From positions 1 to 32,324 of the forward strand of contig NZ_LDRK01000056.1 in NCBI RefSeq assembly GCF_001477055.1: a stretch of 32,324 nucleotides of DNA, read 5' to 3'. The stretch is from Leucobacter chromiiresistens (GTDB taxonomy: Bacteria > Actinomycetota > Actinomycetes > Actinomycetales > Microbacteriaceae). How positions within the stretch are numbered: position 1 is the first letter of the stretch; each line of letters begins with the position of its first letter. Below are positions 15,552 through 24,800 of this stretch, one piece after another. The position numbers and the translations under genes are program-made. A model generated the notes under the pieces. That model had not been told where the DNA came from and made no database searches. It saw only the letters and a list, made by a program, of their open reading frames with translations.

Positions 15552-17099
15552 GTCGTGCGGCTCGCGCTCGTCGAGCAGCGCCGCCGCCGAGGCGTACGCG
15601 TCGGTCTCCTCGTGCACGGGCAGATCGAACACGCGGGTCGGGCCCGCGCCGGCCGCATCGGCTCCCCAGCCGGGCTCGCCGTCGCGCGCGAAGCGCACCA
15701 GTGCGCCGTGCACGGCATCCGCGAGCGCCTGCGGGGGCGCCTGCCCGGAGACGCGCTCCACCCCTGGCGCGTCGAGCCGGTCGAAGACGAAGGGCACGTC
15801 GCTGCAGTGCCCCGCGATGCGGGGCGCTCCGGTCTCGGTCTCGGGGGCGTGCCACGAGAATCGCGAGGTCCAGGTCGCCCCGGCGGCGTCCGATGCGGCG
15901 CGCGCCCGCGAGATACGGGGCACCCACGAGCGGAACACGGCGTCGGTCGCGTAGCGCCCGACGAGGGCGACGCTGCTGGCCGTGGCGCGGATCTCGTCGA
16001 TCGCCAGCCAGCGGTCGACCGCCGCGGCGGAGGCTCCGAGTCCGCGCAGCACGGCGCGCCGGGGTGCGCGGTCGAGGATCGGGCGCGGGGCGAACAGGCC
16101 CATGAGCTCGTCGTCGGCGGTGCACAGCGCGAGCGGCACGTGCGCGCTCGCGCCGAGCGCGGCGCCGTGCACGGCATCGTGGGGCACGATCTCGCCGTCG
16201 GCCAGAGGGCCGATCATGAGCCCGTCGCGCAGCAGGCCGTGCACGTCGCGCAGCAGCCGGGGTGCGGCGGGGGCGGTGATCCGGCGCTGCAGTTCGAGGA
16301 TGCGCGCCTCGGGCAGCGCCGAGACGCCGGCCGCGTCGGGGGTCACTCCGGCGAGCCGGGCGAGGTGGCGGGTGCGCGCCGCGGCGGCCTCCACGGAGGG
16401 GGCGGCGATGGCGGCGGACATCGCGTACCCGCCGCGGAGGAGGCCGCGCGCCGCGGGAACGCCGAGCAGCGTGAGCACGGCTCCGCCCCCGGCCGATTGC
16501 CCGGCGACGGTCACGCGATCCGCGTCGCCGCCGAACGCCGCGATGTTCTGCCGCACCCATTCGAGTGCGCGCACCCAGTCGAGCACGCCGCGGTTCGCGG
16601 GGGCGCCGTCGAGCCAGCCGAAGCCGGTGAAGCCGAGGCGGTAGGAGACCGTGACGAGCACGATGCCGTCTCGGGCGAAGGCGCGGCCGTCGTACCAGGG
16701 GCTGGCGGGCGAACCCGAGATGAATCCGCCGCCGTGGATCCAGACGACGACGGGCAGCTGCGCCGCGGGGCTGGGGTCGGGGGTCCAGACGTTGACGTTC
16801 AGCGTGGCGTCTCCCGGCACGGAGTGCTCGGGGATGAGCGTGATACCGGCGTCGCCGCGCTGCGGAGTCGGGCCGAAGTCGGCCGCGTCGCGCACCCCGT
16901 CCCACGGGGCGGGGGGCTGCGGGGCGGCGAATCGGAGCTCGCCTACGGGAGCGGCGGCGTAGGGGATGCCGCGGAACACCGCGGCGCTCGCCCCGGTCGG
17001 CAGTGCGGCGTCGATGGGCTCCCACACGCCGCGAACGGCTCCCGCGTCCGTTCGCACGAGCGGGCGCGGCGCTCCGCCGGGTGCGCTGCCGGGCATCAC
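15540..17099 (-). CDS. Type-B carboxylesterase/lipase
   Basis: A 519-residue alpha/beta hydrolase of the carboxylesterase type-B family. Markers are VFRGIPYAAAPVGELRF (41-57), the oxyanion-hole motif HGGGF (122-126), NRGVLDWVRALEWV (169-182) and the nucleophile elbow GQSAGGG with S202. The Glu and His of the triad should lie in the second half but could not be placed with certainty. There is no signal peptide, so it is probably cytoplasmic. Natural substrates are unknown esters or carbamates. GTG 17099 and ATG 17096 are adjacent possible starts, without a good ribosome binding site. The gene begins eight bases after the stop of the GntR gene, so translation is probably coupled and the regulator is the likely controller. 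Confidence 0.9.
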   Translation of the reverse strand: MMPGSAPGGAPRPLVRTDAGAVRGVWEPIDAALPTGASAAVFRGIPYAAAPVGELRFAAPQPPAPWDGVRDAADFGPTPQRGDAGITLIPEHSVPGDATLNVNVWTPDPSPAAQLPVVVWIHGGGFISGSPASPWYDGRAFARDGIVLVTVSYRLGFTGFGWLDGAPANRGVLDWVRALEWVRQNIAAFGGDADRVTVAGQSAGGGAVLTLLGVPAARGLLRGGYAMSAAIAAPSVEAAAARTRHLARLAGVTPDAAGVSALPEARILELQRRITAPAAPRLLRDVHGLLRDGLMIGPLADGEIVPHDAVHGAALGASAHVPLALCTADDELMGLFAPRPILDRAPRRAVLRGLGASAAAVDRWLAIDEIRATASSVALVGRYATDAVFRSWVPRISRARAASDAAGATWTSRFSWHAPETETGAPRIAGHCSDVPFVFDRLDAPGVERVSGQAPPQALADAVHGALVRFARDGEPGWGADAAGAGPTRVFDLPVHEETDAYASAAALLDEREPHDAPS

Positions 17100-17106
17100 G
17101 AGCGGG

Positions 17107-17910
17107 TCAGGGGCGAGCCTGGGCCTCGGCGCGCGCGAGCACGTGATCCTGGGCCATCTGCGCTTCGTCGATGCGCTGCTGCTGCTCGGGGGTGCGAACG
17201 AGCGGCGGGATCACCTCGTGCTGGTCGTTGACGATGACGACGTCGTGGTCGACGTGGTTGACCATCGCGTGCACGGCGTCGATGAAGTCGCGGCGCCGGA
17301 TCGCGTCGAGCACGCGCGCGTGGTCGCGCTCCATCTCCGCTCCGGTGGCGACGTTCGCGAGGCGCCCGCGATGCTCGGGGGTGCGGAGGCGGTCGTTGAT
17401 GCCCGCGTACAGGGCGGCGAGCAGGCGGTTCTTGGCGGCGTCGAAGACGAGGCGGTGGAATCGGCTGTCGAACGCGGTGTCGACGTCGGCGGCGAAGCCG
17501 AGCACGGGGCAGCGCGTGCAGCCGACCTCCTCGATCGCGGCGCGTTCGAGCGCCGCGATGTCCTCGTCGGTGCGGTGCAGGGCGGCCTGCTGGGCGGCCT
17601 CGATCTCGAGTGCGCGGCGGTAGCTGAGGATCTCCTCGAGCGTGAAGTCGGTGAGGAACTCGTTGAGGAGCGTGCTCGTCGGCGCGGCCGAGCGCACGAA
17701 GGTGCCGCGGCCCGGGAGGGTCTCGAGCATGCCGATGCTGGCGAGCGATCGCACGGCCTCGCGCACGGTCGACCGCCCCACCCCGGTCTGCTCGGCGAGT
17801 TCGGGTTCGATGGGGATGCGTCCGCCGACGGGCCACTCCCCGGTGGTGATCTTGCGACGCAGGTAGGCGAGCGTCGCGCGTGCTCGATCTGACCCTGTGG
17901 TCGCTGCCAT
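17107..17910 (-). CDS. GntR family regulator, FCD (FadR-like) subfamily
   Basis: A 267-residue regulator. The N-terminal winged helix spans about 8-75: LAYLRRKITTGEWPVGGRIP, then EPELAEQTGVGRSTVREAVRSL and the wing LPGRGTFVRS. The C-terminal FCD domain (about 95-245) has the expected motifs RRALEIEAAQQAA, DSRFHRLVFDAAKN and MERDHARVLDAIRRRD, whose Asp/His residues normally hold a metal and a carboxylate effector. The extra CTRC pair before the FHR motif is unusual. The start is ATG 17910, with GGAG six bases before it; the open frame to 18387 is only the shadow of the divergent gene. It heads a two-gene unit with the carboxylesterase. Confidence 0.92.
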   Translation of the reverse strand: MAATTGSDRARATLAYLRRKITTGEWPVGGRIPIEPELAEQTGVGRSTVREAVRSLASIGMLETLPGRGTFVRSAAPTSTLLNEFLTDFTLEEILSYRRALEIEAAQQAALHRTDEDIAALERAAIEEVGCTRCPVLGFAADVDTAFDSRFHRLVFDAAKNRLLAALYAGINDRLRTPEHRGRLANVATGAEMERDHARVLDAIRRRDFIDAVHAMVNHVDHDVVIVNDQHEVIPPLVRTPEQQQRIDEAQMAQDHVLARAEAQARP

Positions 17911-17957
17911 GATCACTCCGATTCGTCGGGCGCCTGGTGCGCCGATGCCGAGCATCC

Positions 17958-17963
17958 AGTATA
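17958..17963 (-). promoter_or_regulatory. Probable -10 of the gntR-esterase unit
   Basis: TATACT on the minus strand, about 48 bases upstream of the regulator start. It is a 5/6 match to TATAAT in otherwise GC-rich sequence. There is no clear -35 at 16-18 bases. Confidence 0.45.
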
Positions 17964-18025
17964 TCGAGCGGGAGCGGCGCCGGCCGGGGAGTCCCGGTGG
18001 GTGGGAGGGCGTCTCGGCGCGACGG

Positions 18026-18054
18026 TTGGCGCGGCGGGTCGCCGACCGTAGGCT
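18026..18054 (+). promoter_or_regulatory. Probable promoter of the PEBP gene
   Basis: TTGGCG (18026-18031), a 17-base spacer and TAGGCT (18049-18054). Transcription would start near 18061, giving a leader of about 50 bases that contains the Shine-Dalgarno site. Confidence 0.5.
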
Positions 18055-18109
18055 GGTGGGCAGCAACGGGCCGCAACGGGCAGGGTCGGTCAGTACACGA
18101 GGGGGTGCC

Positions 18110-18676
18110 ATGACGAACGGGAATCCGAGTCGCGGCGACATCGATCCGTATGCGCGCATGCGGCGGGTGCCGAGTTTCTCATTGCGCAGCACCGATATCC
18201 AGGATGGCGAGCCGCTGCCGGCGGAGCAGTTCGCCGCGGCGGCCGGGGGGTCGAACCGATCGCCGCAGCTGAGCTGGGAGGGGTTCCCCGACGGCACGCG
18301 GAGTTTCGCCGTCACCTGCTTCGACCCCGACGCCCCGACGGGGTCGGGGTTCTGGCACTGGGCGGTGGCGAATCTGCCGCTGAGCACGCGCGAGCTCGCC
18401 GCGGGGGCGGGCGAGGCGGGCGCTTCCGGCGGTGAGCTGCTGCCGGCCGGGGCGCTGACCCTGCCGAACGAGCGCCGGCAGCGGGCCTACGCGGGCGCCG
18501 CACCGCCGCGGGGCACGGGTGTGCATCACTACTGGTTCGTCGTCCACGCGCTCGACGTCGATCATGTCGACGTCGACCCGGATGCGACGCCGGCGGTGCT
18601 CGGGTTCACGATGCGGGATGCCGTGCTGGCGCGGGCGATCATCGTGGCCACGGGCGAGTTCGGGCAGGTCAACTGA
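18110..18676 (+). CDS. YbhB/YbcL-type PEBP protein
   Basis: A 188-residue phosphatidylethanolamine-binding-like protein of the bacterial YbhB/YbcL type. Motifs in order: FSLRSTDIQDGEPLP, RSPQLSWEGFPDGTRSFAVTCFDPDAPTGSGFWHWAVANLP (the ligand-pocket segment with DPDAPT and HW), GAAPPRGTGVHHYWFVVHALD, and the AVLARAIIVATGEFGQ end. The role of these soluble proteins is not settled. The ATG at 18110 is preceded by GGGGG and agrees with family length. It is divergent from gntR and ends at a small palindrome. Confidence 0.92.
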   Translation: MTNGNPSRGDIDPYARMRRVPSFSLRSTDIQDGEPLPAEQFAAAAGGSNRSPQLSWEGFPDGTRSFAVTCFDPDAPTGSGFWHWAVANLPLSTRELAAGAGEAGASGGELLPAGALTLPNERRQRAYAGAAPPRGTGVHHYWFVVHALDVDHVDVDPDATPAVLGFTMRDAVLARAIIVATGEFGQVN

Positions 18677-18691
18677 CCGACCGATCGGTCA
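18674..18691. promoter_or_regulatory. Palindrome at the PEBP stop codon
   Basis: TGACCGA and TCGGTCA flank CCGA; within it GACCGATCGGTC (18679-18690) is a perfect 12-bp palindrome. It could be a weak terminator. Its form is also that of a TetR-type operator and it lies upstream of the TrpX-type operon promoter. Confidence 0.35.
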
Positions 18692-18728
18692 GGAATTACA
18701 ACGCCTCGGTCACGAAGCCGGCTCCGAG

Positions 18729-18759
18729 TTGCTCCCGCGGGGGGATGGCGGTCTACGAT
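18729..18759 (+). promoter_or_regulatory. Probable promoter of the TrpX-type ABC operon
   Basis: TTGCTC (18729-18734), 19 bases, then TACGAT (18754-18759). A six-bp hairpin (GGCGGG, loop GGCT, CCCGCC; 18769-18784) would fall in the roughly 80-base leader. No T-box or riboswitch motif was recognised. Confidence 0.4.
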
Positions 18760-18844
18760 GCTTGAAGTGGCGGGGGCTCCCGCCGACCCGCTCAGTTCGC
18801 CGATGCACTGACCCGGCGACACCCCTGCAAAGGATCCGATACCC

Positions 18845-19852
18845 ATGCGACAGACCTCGTTCCGCCGCCGCGCACTCGCCATCGCCGGCCTCACCGCCGC
18901 CGCAGCCCTCACCCTCAGCGGCTGCTCCTCGTCCGACTCCTCGGGGGAGGGCGGATCGGCGGAGACCTTCAACATCGGGATCAGCCAGTTCGTGCAGCAC
19001 CCGGCGCTCGACTCGGCGACCGAGGGCTTCAAGCAGGCCTTCATCGACGCCGGGTACGTCGAGGGCGAGACCGTCAACTTCGACGAGCAGAACGCGAACG
19101 CCGAGCAGGCGACCGCGGTCACCATCGCCCAGGGCTTCGCGACCTCGGACAACGATCTGGTGCTCGCCGTGGCCACCCCGGCGGCCCAGGCTGCAGCCCA
19201 GGCCATCACCGACAAGCCGATCCTCTTCACCGCCGTGACCGACGCCGTCTCGGCCGAGCTCGTCGACTCGAACGAGACCCCCGGCGGCAACGTGACGGGC
19301 ACGAGCGACCTCGCGCCGCTCGACGAGCAGCTCAAGATGCTGCAGGAGATCGTGCCCGACGCGAAGAAGGTCGGCATCGTCTACGCCTCGGGCGAGGTGA
19401 ACTCGGAGGTGCAGGTCGAGGCGGCGCAGGAGGCCGCGGCCGACCTCGACCTCGAGATCGTCACGAAGACCGTCACCACCGCGAACGACATCGCGCAGGC
19501 GACCGAGGCCCTCGGCGACGTCGACGCCATCTACGTGCCCACCGACAACCTCGTCGTCTCGGGCATCGCGTCGCTCGTGCAGGTCGCCGAGGAGCAGCAG
19601 ATTCCCGTGATCGGCGCCGAGGCGGGCACCGTCGAGGGCGGCGCGGTCGCCACGCTCGGCATCGACTACGTCGACCTCGGCCACCAGACCGGCGAGATGG
19701 CCATCAAGATCCTCGAAGACGGCGCCGATCCGGCAGAGCTCGCCGTCGAGACCTCGAAGAGCTTCACCTACGTGGTCAACCCCGGCGCCGCCGAGCGCAT
19801 GGGCGTCGAGATCCCGAAGGAGATCCTCGACCAGGCGGAGACCGTCGAGTAA
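18845..19852 (+). CDS. TrpX-type ABC transporter substrate-binding lipoprotein
   Basis: A 335-residue binding protein of the ABC_sub_bind family (tryptophan/tyrosine-type TrpX and relatives). The signal peptide has RRR at 7-9, a hydrophobic core and lipobox LSGC with C27, then a Ser/Gly linker. The mature part shows FNIGISQFVQHPALD, DLVLAVATPAAQAA, GGNVTGTSDLAPLDEQL, VGIVYASGEVNSE and IYVPTDNLVVSG, all typical of the family. The aromatic amino acid preference comes from family knowledge only. AAAGGAT eight bases before ATG 18845 supports the start. The permease begins 75 bases downstream and the ATPase follows, giving a complete importer. Confidence 0.92.
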   Translation: MRQTSFRRRALAIAGLTAAAALTLSGCSSSDSSGEGGSAETFNIGISQFVQHPALDSATEGFKQAFIDAGYVEGETVNFDEQNANAEQATAVTIAQGFATSDNDLVLAVATPAAQAAAQAITDKPILFTAVTDAVSAELVDSNETPGGNVTGTSDLAPLDEQLKMLQEIVPDAKKVGIVYASGEVNSEVQVEAAQEAAADLDLEIVTKTVTTANDIAQATEALGDVDAIYVPTDNLVVSGIASLVQVAEEQQIPVIGAEAGTVEGGAVATLGIDYVDLGHQTGEMAIKILEDGADPAELAVETSKSFTYVVNPGAAERMGVEIPKEILDQAETVE

Positions 19853-19926
19853 CCCGGGTACCCGGCCCCCGCGGCCTCCCACCCGCTCGACCTCCCAACG
19901 AACGATACGAACAGGATGACCATCGC

Positions 19927-20985
19927 ATGATCGGCGCGCTCGAACTCGGCCTCATCTACGGGGTGATGGCACTGGGCGTCTACCTGACGTTCCGGGTGCT
20001 CAACTTCCCGGACCTCACGGTCGACGGCAGCTTCACCACGGGCGCCGCCGTCGCGGCAGCGCTGATCACGACCGGGCAGAACCCCGTCCTCGCCACCCTC
20101 GCCGGTGGCGGGGCGGGGCTCGTCGCGGGTATCGTCACCGGCCTGCTGCACACGAAGGGGCGCATCGACGGCCTCCTCTCGGGCATCCTGACCATGATCG
20201 CCCTCTGGTCGATTAATCTGCGCATCATGGGCACCGCGAAGGAGGACACGGCCGTCGCCGCCAACCTCCCGCTGCTGCGCGCCGACACCGTGTTCACCCC
20301 GCTCCGCGACGGCGACCTGCTCGGCACCTGGGGCGGCGTCGCCATCATCCTCCTCGCCGTGCTCGTGCTGAAGTTCATCGTCGACTGGTTCCTCTCGACC
20401 AACCTCGGCCTCGCCATCCAGGCGACGGGCGACAACGGCCCGATGATCCGCAGCTTCGGCGTCAACACCGACCGCACCACCATCCTCACCCTCGCGATCT
20501 CGAACGGGTTCGTCGGCCTCTGCGGAGCCCTCGTCGCCCAGTACCAGGGCTTCGCCGACATCAGCATGGGCGTCGGGCTGATCCTCGTCGGCCTCGCATC
20601 GGTCATCCTCGGCCAGGCGATCTTCGGCCAGCGCTTCATCTGGCTCGCCAGCCTCGCCGTGGTGCTCGGCGCCGTCATCTACCGACTCATCATCTTCTTC
20701 GCCCTGCGCGCCGGCCTCGACCCGAACGACATGAAGCTGATCACGGCACTGCTCGTGATCGCCGCGCTGCTGCTGCCGCGCTGGGGCTTCCTGCGGAGGA
20801 TCCCGATGCTGCGACGCACAGACGGCCGGGTGGTGCTCGAAGACGTCACGGCGCCGGCATCCGCCGCCGCGACGACCGGGGCCGACGACACCGCCGCCCG
20901 CGGCGGAGCGCCCCGGGGCGACGCCGACGCAGCCCCGATGACCGCCGGATCCTCCCCGGAACCCGACACCCACGCCGGAAGGTAG
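19927..20985 (+). CDS. TrpY-type ABC transporter permease
   Basis: A 352-residue permease of the BPD_transp_2 (LivH/RbsC-like) fold with about eight or nine membrane segments. It starts MIGALELGLIYGVMALGVYL and carries NFPDLTVDGSF, GLLSGILTMIALWSINLRIMG and the cytoplasmic coupling segment NLGLAIQATGDNGPMIRSFG. The last 60 or so residues are a disordered Ala/Thr/Asp-rich tail after RRTDGRVVLEDV, longer than in most relatives. The start is ATG 19927 with AGGA upstream. It ends four bases before the ATPase gene, so the two are coupled. Confidence 0.92.
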   Translation: MIGALELGLIYGVMALGVYLTFRVLNFPDLTVDGSFTTGAAVAAALITTGQNPVLATLAGGGAGLVAGIVTGLLHTKGRIDGLLSGILTMIALWSINLRIMGTAKEDTAVAANLPLLRADTVFTPLRDGDLLGTWGGVAIILLAVLVLKFIVDWFLSTNLGLAIQATGDNGPMIRSFGVNTDRTTILTLAISNGFVGLCGALVAQYQGFADISMGVGLILVGLASVILGQAIFGQRFIWLASLAVVLGAVIYRLIIFFALRAGLDPNDMKLITALLVIAALLLPRWGFLRRIPMLRRTDGRVVLEDVTAPASAAATTGADDTAARGGAPRGDADAAPMTAGSSPEPDTHAGR

Positions 20986-20989
20986 CCGC

Positions 20990-21781
20990 ATGCTCACCAT
21001 CGACCGCATCGAGAAGACCTTCTTCCCCGGGACCGTCAACGAGCGCCGCGCCCTCGGCGGCCTCAGCCTGCGCCTCGACGAGGGCGACTTCGTCACCGTG
21101 ATCGGCTCCAACGGCGCCGGCAAGTCGACGCTGCTGAACGCCATCTCCGGGCGCTACACCGTCGACTCCGGCAGCATCGAGATCGACGGCAGGCGCGTCA
21201 ACCGGCTCCGCGAGTTCCAGCGGGCGAAGTACATCGGCCGTGTGTTCCAGGATCCGATGGCGGGCACCGCGCCCGACCTCACCATCGAGCAGAATCTCGC
21301 GCTGGCCGAGCGCCGCGGCAGGAGCCGCGGTCTGGGGCTCGCGCTGAGCCGCACGCTCCGCGATCGCTTCCGCGAGGAGCTCACGTCGCTCGAACTGGGG
21401 CTCGAGCACCGCCTCACCGCTAAGGTCGGGCTGCTCTCCGGTGGCCAGCGGCAAGCCCTCTCGCTCCTCATGGCCGGGTTCACGCGACCCCGCATCCTGC
21501 TGCTCGACGAGCACACCGCGGCGCTCGACCCGCAGCGCGCCGCCCTCGTCACCGAGCTCACCGATCGCATCGTCGCGCAGGGGTCGCTCACCACCCTCAT
21601 GGTCACGCACAACATGGAGCAGGCGCTGCGACTCGGCAACCGCCTCATCATGATGCACGAGGGCGACATCGTGTTCGAGGCGTCGGCCGCCGAGAAGCGG
21701 CAGCTCACCGTGCCGCGGCTCCTCGAGGAGTTCGCGAAGATCAAGGGCGCCCAGCTCGACGACCGGGCGCTGCTCGCCTGA
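20990..21781 (+). CDS. TrpZ-type ABC transporter ATP-binding protein
   Basis: A 263-residue ATPase. Walker A is GSNGAGKST (39-47), Q-loop Q87 in FQDPMAGTAPDLTIEQN, signature LSGGQ (149-153), Walker B ILLLDE (169-174) followed by HTAALDP, and the switch H207. The DEHTAALDP sequence after Walker B is the form seen in this TrpXYZ-like subfamily. The start at ATG 20990 has GGAAGG upstream. It is the last gene of the three-gene importer; no strong terminator follows before the PutA-like gene 60 bases on. Confidence 0.93.
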   Translation: MLTIDRIEKTFFPGTVNERRALGGLSLRLDEGDFVTVIGSNGAGKSTLLNAISGRYTVDSGSIEIDGRRVNRLREFQRAKYIGRVFQDPMAGTAPDLTIEQNLALAERRGRSRGLGLALSRTLRDRFREELTSLELGLEHRLTAKVGLLSGGQRQALSLLMAGFTRPRILLLDEHTAALDPQRAALVTELTDRIVAQGSLTTLMVTHNMEQALRLGNRLIMMHEGDIVFEASAAEKRQLTVPRLLEEFAKIKGAQLDDRALLA

Positions 21782-21829
21782 CCCCGACCCTGTTCGGCGC
21801 GCGCTCCCGGTAATCGCGCAAGACCCTCA

Positions 21830-21835
21830 TACAGT
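21830..21835 (+). promoter_or_regulatory. -10-like hexamer before the PutA-like gene
   Basis: TACAGT, identical to the -10 of rRNA promoter P2, ends six bases (GGGGTC) before the ATG at 21842. No -35 match was found. It suggests a leaderless transcript independent of the upstream ABC operon. Confidence 0.4.
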
Positions 21836-21841
21836 GGGGTC

Positions 21842-24800
21842 ATGGCAGCTGAACCCATCGCCCCGGCGTCGGTGTGGGACGCCGTTTCGGATCGCTCCGA
21901 AGCGCTCGTGCACGCGTGGATCGAGGCGCTGCGCGACCGCACGCCCGACGGTGCGCTGGAGGGGCGCGGATCGGCGCATCTGCTCGAAGGGCTGCGCCGC
22001 GACCCCGACAGCTTCGAGTTCACGCGTCGGCTGCTCGACCTGGTCGCCGGCACGGAGGATGCCTTCGCCTCGGCGCTCGGTCTGCACGCCGTCTCCCAGG
22101 AGGTGCCCGATTCCCTCCCGGCGCGCGACCGGTTCGCGGTGCGCGCCGGCGGGGCGACGTCGCTCGGCCTCCCGTGGGCGGTGATGCCCGTCGCTCGCAA
22201 GTGGCTGCGGGATCGCGTGTCGGGGCTCGTGCTCGCCGCCCGGTTGCCGAGCGGGGTCGGCGGCACGGGTGGTGCGGGCGGCACGGGCGGCACGGGCGGT
22301 GCGGCGCCCTCGGGGCGCTTCGCCTCCTCCGCCGGATCGGCGCTCGCGGAGGCGCACCGCCGCTGCACCGACGCGGGCATCACCCCCGTGACGCAGCCGC
22401 TCGGCGTGGGCGTGCACGGCCCCGTCGGCGCGGTGCGCGAAGTCGAGCGGCTCGTCGCGCTGGCCGCGCACCCCGCGGTCGCCCATCTCGTGGTCGATCC
22501 GCAGCGCATCGCCCCCGGCGGCTCCGACTGGTCGTTCGACGACGATGTCGAGCGCGCGGCGGTCGCACTCGAGCCCGTGCTCCGCGCCTCGGTGGAGCAC
22601 GGCACCACGATCCATCTCGCCGCCGGCAGCGTTCGGTGGGCGCGCATGCTGCCCGAGATCGTCGTGCGGGCGCTGGTCGATCCCGCACTCGACCGGGCAC
22701 GGGTCGGCGTGCAGCTGCTCGCGGAGCTGCCCGAATCCCGTGAGTACTACGGCCGCTTGAGCCGGTGGGCGCAGCGCCGGGTCGCCGACGGCGGTGCGCC
22801 GGCGGAGGTCGTCATCGGAGTCGGGGGCGTCGCGGGGGCGGAGCGGATCTCCTCGATCCAGACAGGCCTCCCCGTGCCGGTGCTGGAGGACCGGGCCGAC
22901 GTGCTCGCCCAGCTCCTCCGGCTCGTCGAGCTCGCCCTCCACCCGGGCCGCGCCGCGGTGCTGCGGCCGGTGCTCGCGACCGAGGACGTGTTCGTGCTCG
23001 CCTCGGCGATCGCGCTCGCCGAGGAGCTCGGCTCGCTCGAGCTGGGGGCCGTGCAGGTGCGCAGCGGTGTCGCCCCGGGTCTCGCGACGGCGCTGCGCGG
23101 CGCCATGTCGCACGTGCGCGTCTCAGTGCCCGTCGTCTCCCCGAAGGAGTTCGGGGGCGCCGTCGATCTGCTCGTGGGGATCGCGGCCGAGGCGGCCGAT
23201 CCCGATTCCAGCCTCTCCCGGCTCGAGGCGCTCATTCCGCAGCACGACGACTCCGACGGTGACGGAGCGGACCCGGGAGACGAGGATCCGGAGGCCGGCG
23301 CGGAATCGGCGCTCACCCGCGCATTCGCCGAGTTCCGCACGGCGCTCGGCCGGGCCTCCGAACCCGCGCCCGGCTCGCATCGCACGCAGGATCGCGCCCG
23401 CGAGTGGGACCCCTCGGAGCGCGACAGCGCGCTCTTCTACCGTGCCCCCGACGAGCCTGCGCGCTTCGAGACCGGCGGTCTCACCGCGGCGGTGCTCGGA
23501 CTGACGCGGGGGTCGACCGGGGAGTTCACGCTCGAGGCGGTCGCGCCGCCGCGCGCCATCCCCGCCGTCTCCGAGTCGGGATTCGCGAACGAACCCGGCA
23601 CCGACGCGACCGTCGCCGGCAACCGCGAGTGGGCGCGCGAGTTGTTCCGGGCGGCTCGCACCGAGGCCGATGCTCTCGACACCGCGAATGACACGGTGGC
23701 GCTCTCCGCCGCCGATCTCAACCCCGACCACGTCGCCGCCGAGGCCCGGTCGCGCGCCGAGGCGTGGTCTGCGCAGCCGTTCCGCACGCGAGCGTCGCGC
23801 CTGCGCCGGTCCGCGCTGGCGCTGGTCGCCGCGCGCGATCGGCTGATCCAGCTGCTCGCCACCGAGACGGGCGCTCCGGTCGCGGAGCTCGATGCGGAGG
23901 TCGACGACCTCGTCGATGCGGCCCGCTACAGCGGCCAGCTCGCCGAGGCCCTCGGCGCCGTGCGCGGGGCGACGTTCGTGCCCGACCCGCTCGTGCTCGT
24001 CGCCGCCGACGCGCCGACGCCGCTCTCGGTGCAGGCGGAGGCCGTCTTCGCGGCGCTCGCCGCGGGGAGCGGAGTGCTCTGGATCGTGCCGCACCGTCTG
24101 CGGGCATCGGCCGCCGCCGTGCTCGAGGAGTGCGAGGTCGGCGGGCTCACCCCGGGGGTGGTGCGGCTCGAGGCGGCCGTCGTCGGGCAGACCGTCGCCG
24201 AGCTCGCGGCGCACCGCGGTGTGGATCGCGCCTGCGTCATCGGCTCGCGCGCCGACGCGCTCGAGCTGTCGCGCCGGCGCCCCGACCTCCGGGTCGAGGG
24301 GCGGTTCCGCGCCCGGGGGTTCGTACTCGTCACCCCCTCCGCCGATCTCGATCTGGCGATCGCCGACGTGGTCGCCTCGGCGTTCGGCGGGGCGGCCGGC
24401 GATCTGCGCGCGGCCCGCGGCGTGATCCTGCTCGGGAGCGTCGCCCGTTCGCGTCGGTTCCGGGAAGGCCTCGCCGATGCGGTGCACGCGCTCCGCGCCG
24501 GCGACAGCGGGCGCGACGTGGACTCGGATGTGCTCGGTCTCCAGGTCGGCCCGCTGCACGCCGCGCCGAACGCCGCGGAGCGGCGCGCCCTGACCGAGCT
24601 CGCCCGCGGCGAGGAGTGGATCGTGACGCCTGCTCCGCTCGATGCGGAGGAGCGGGTCTGGTCGCCCGGGGTGCGGTCGGGCGTGGCGGCCGGGGCCGCC
24701 TTCTGGGATGACGCGCGCACGGCTCCGGTCATCGGGATCACGACGGCGCACTCGTTGAGCGAGGCGCTGGCGCTGCAGAACAGCCCGGGCAGCGGCGGAG

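Noticed and set aside
17911-18387. N-terminal extension of the GntR frame
   Set aside because: Overlaps the divergent PEBP gene; the winged helix starts right after the ATG at 17910, which has GGAG upstream.
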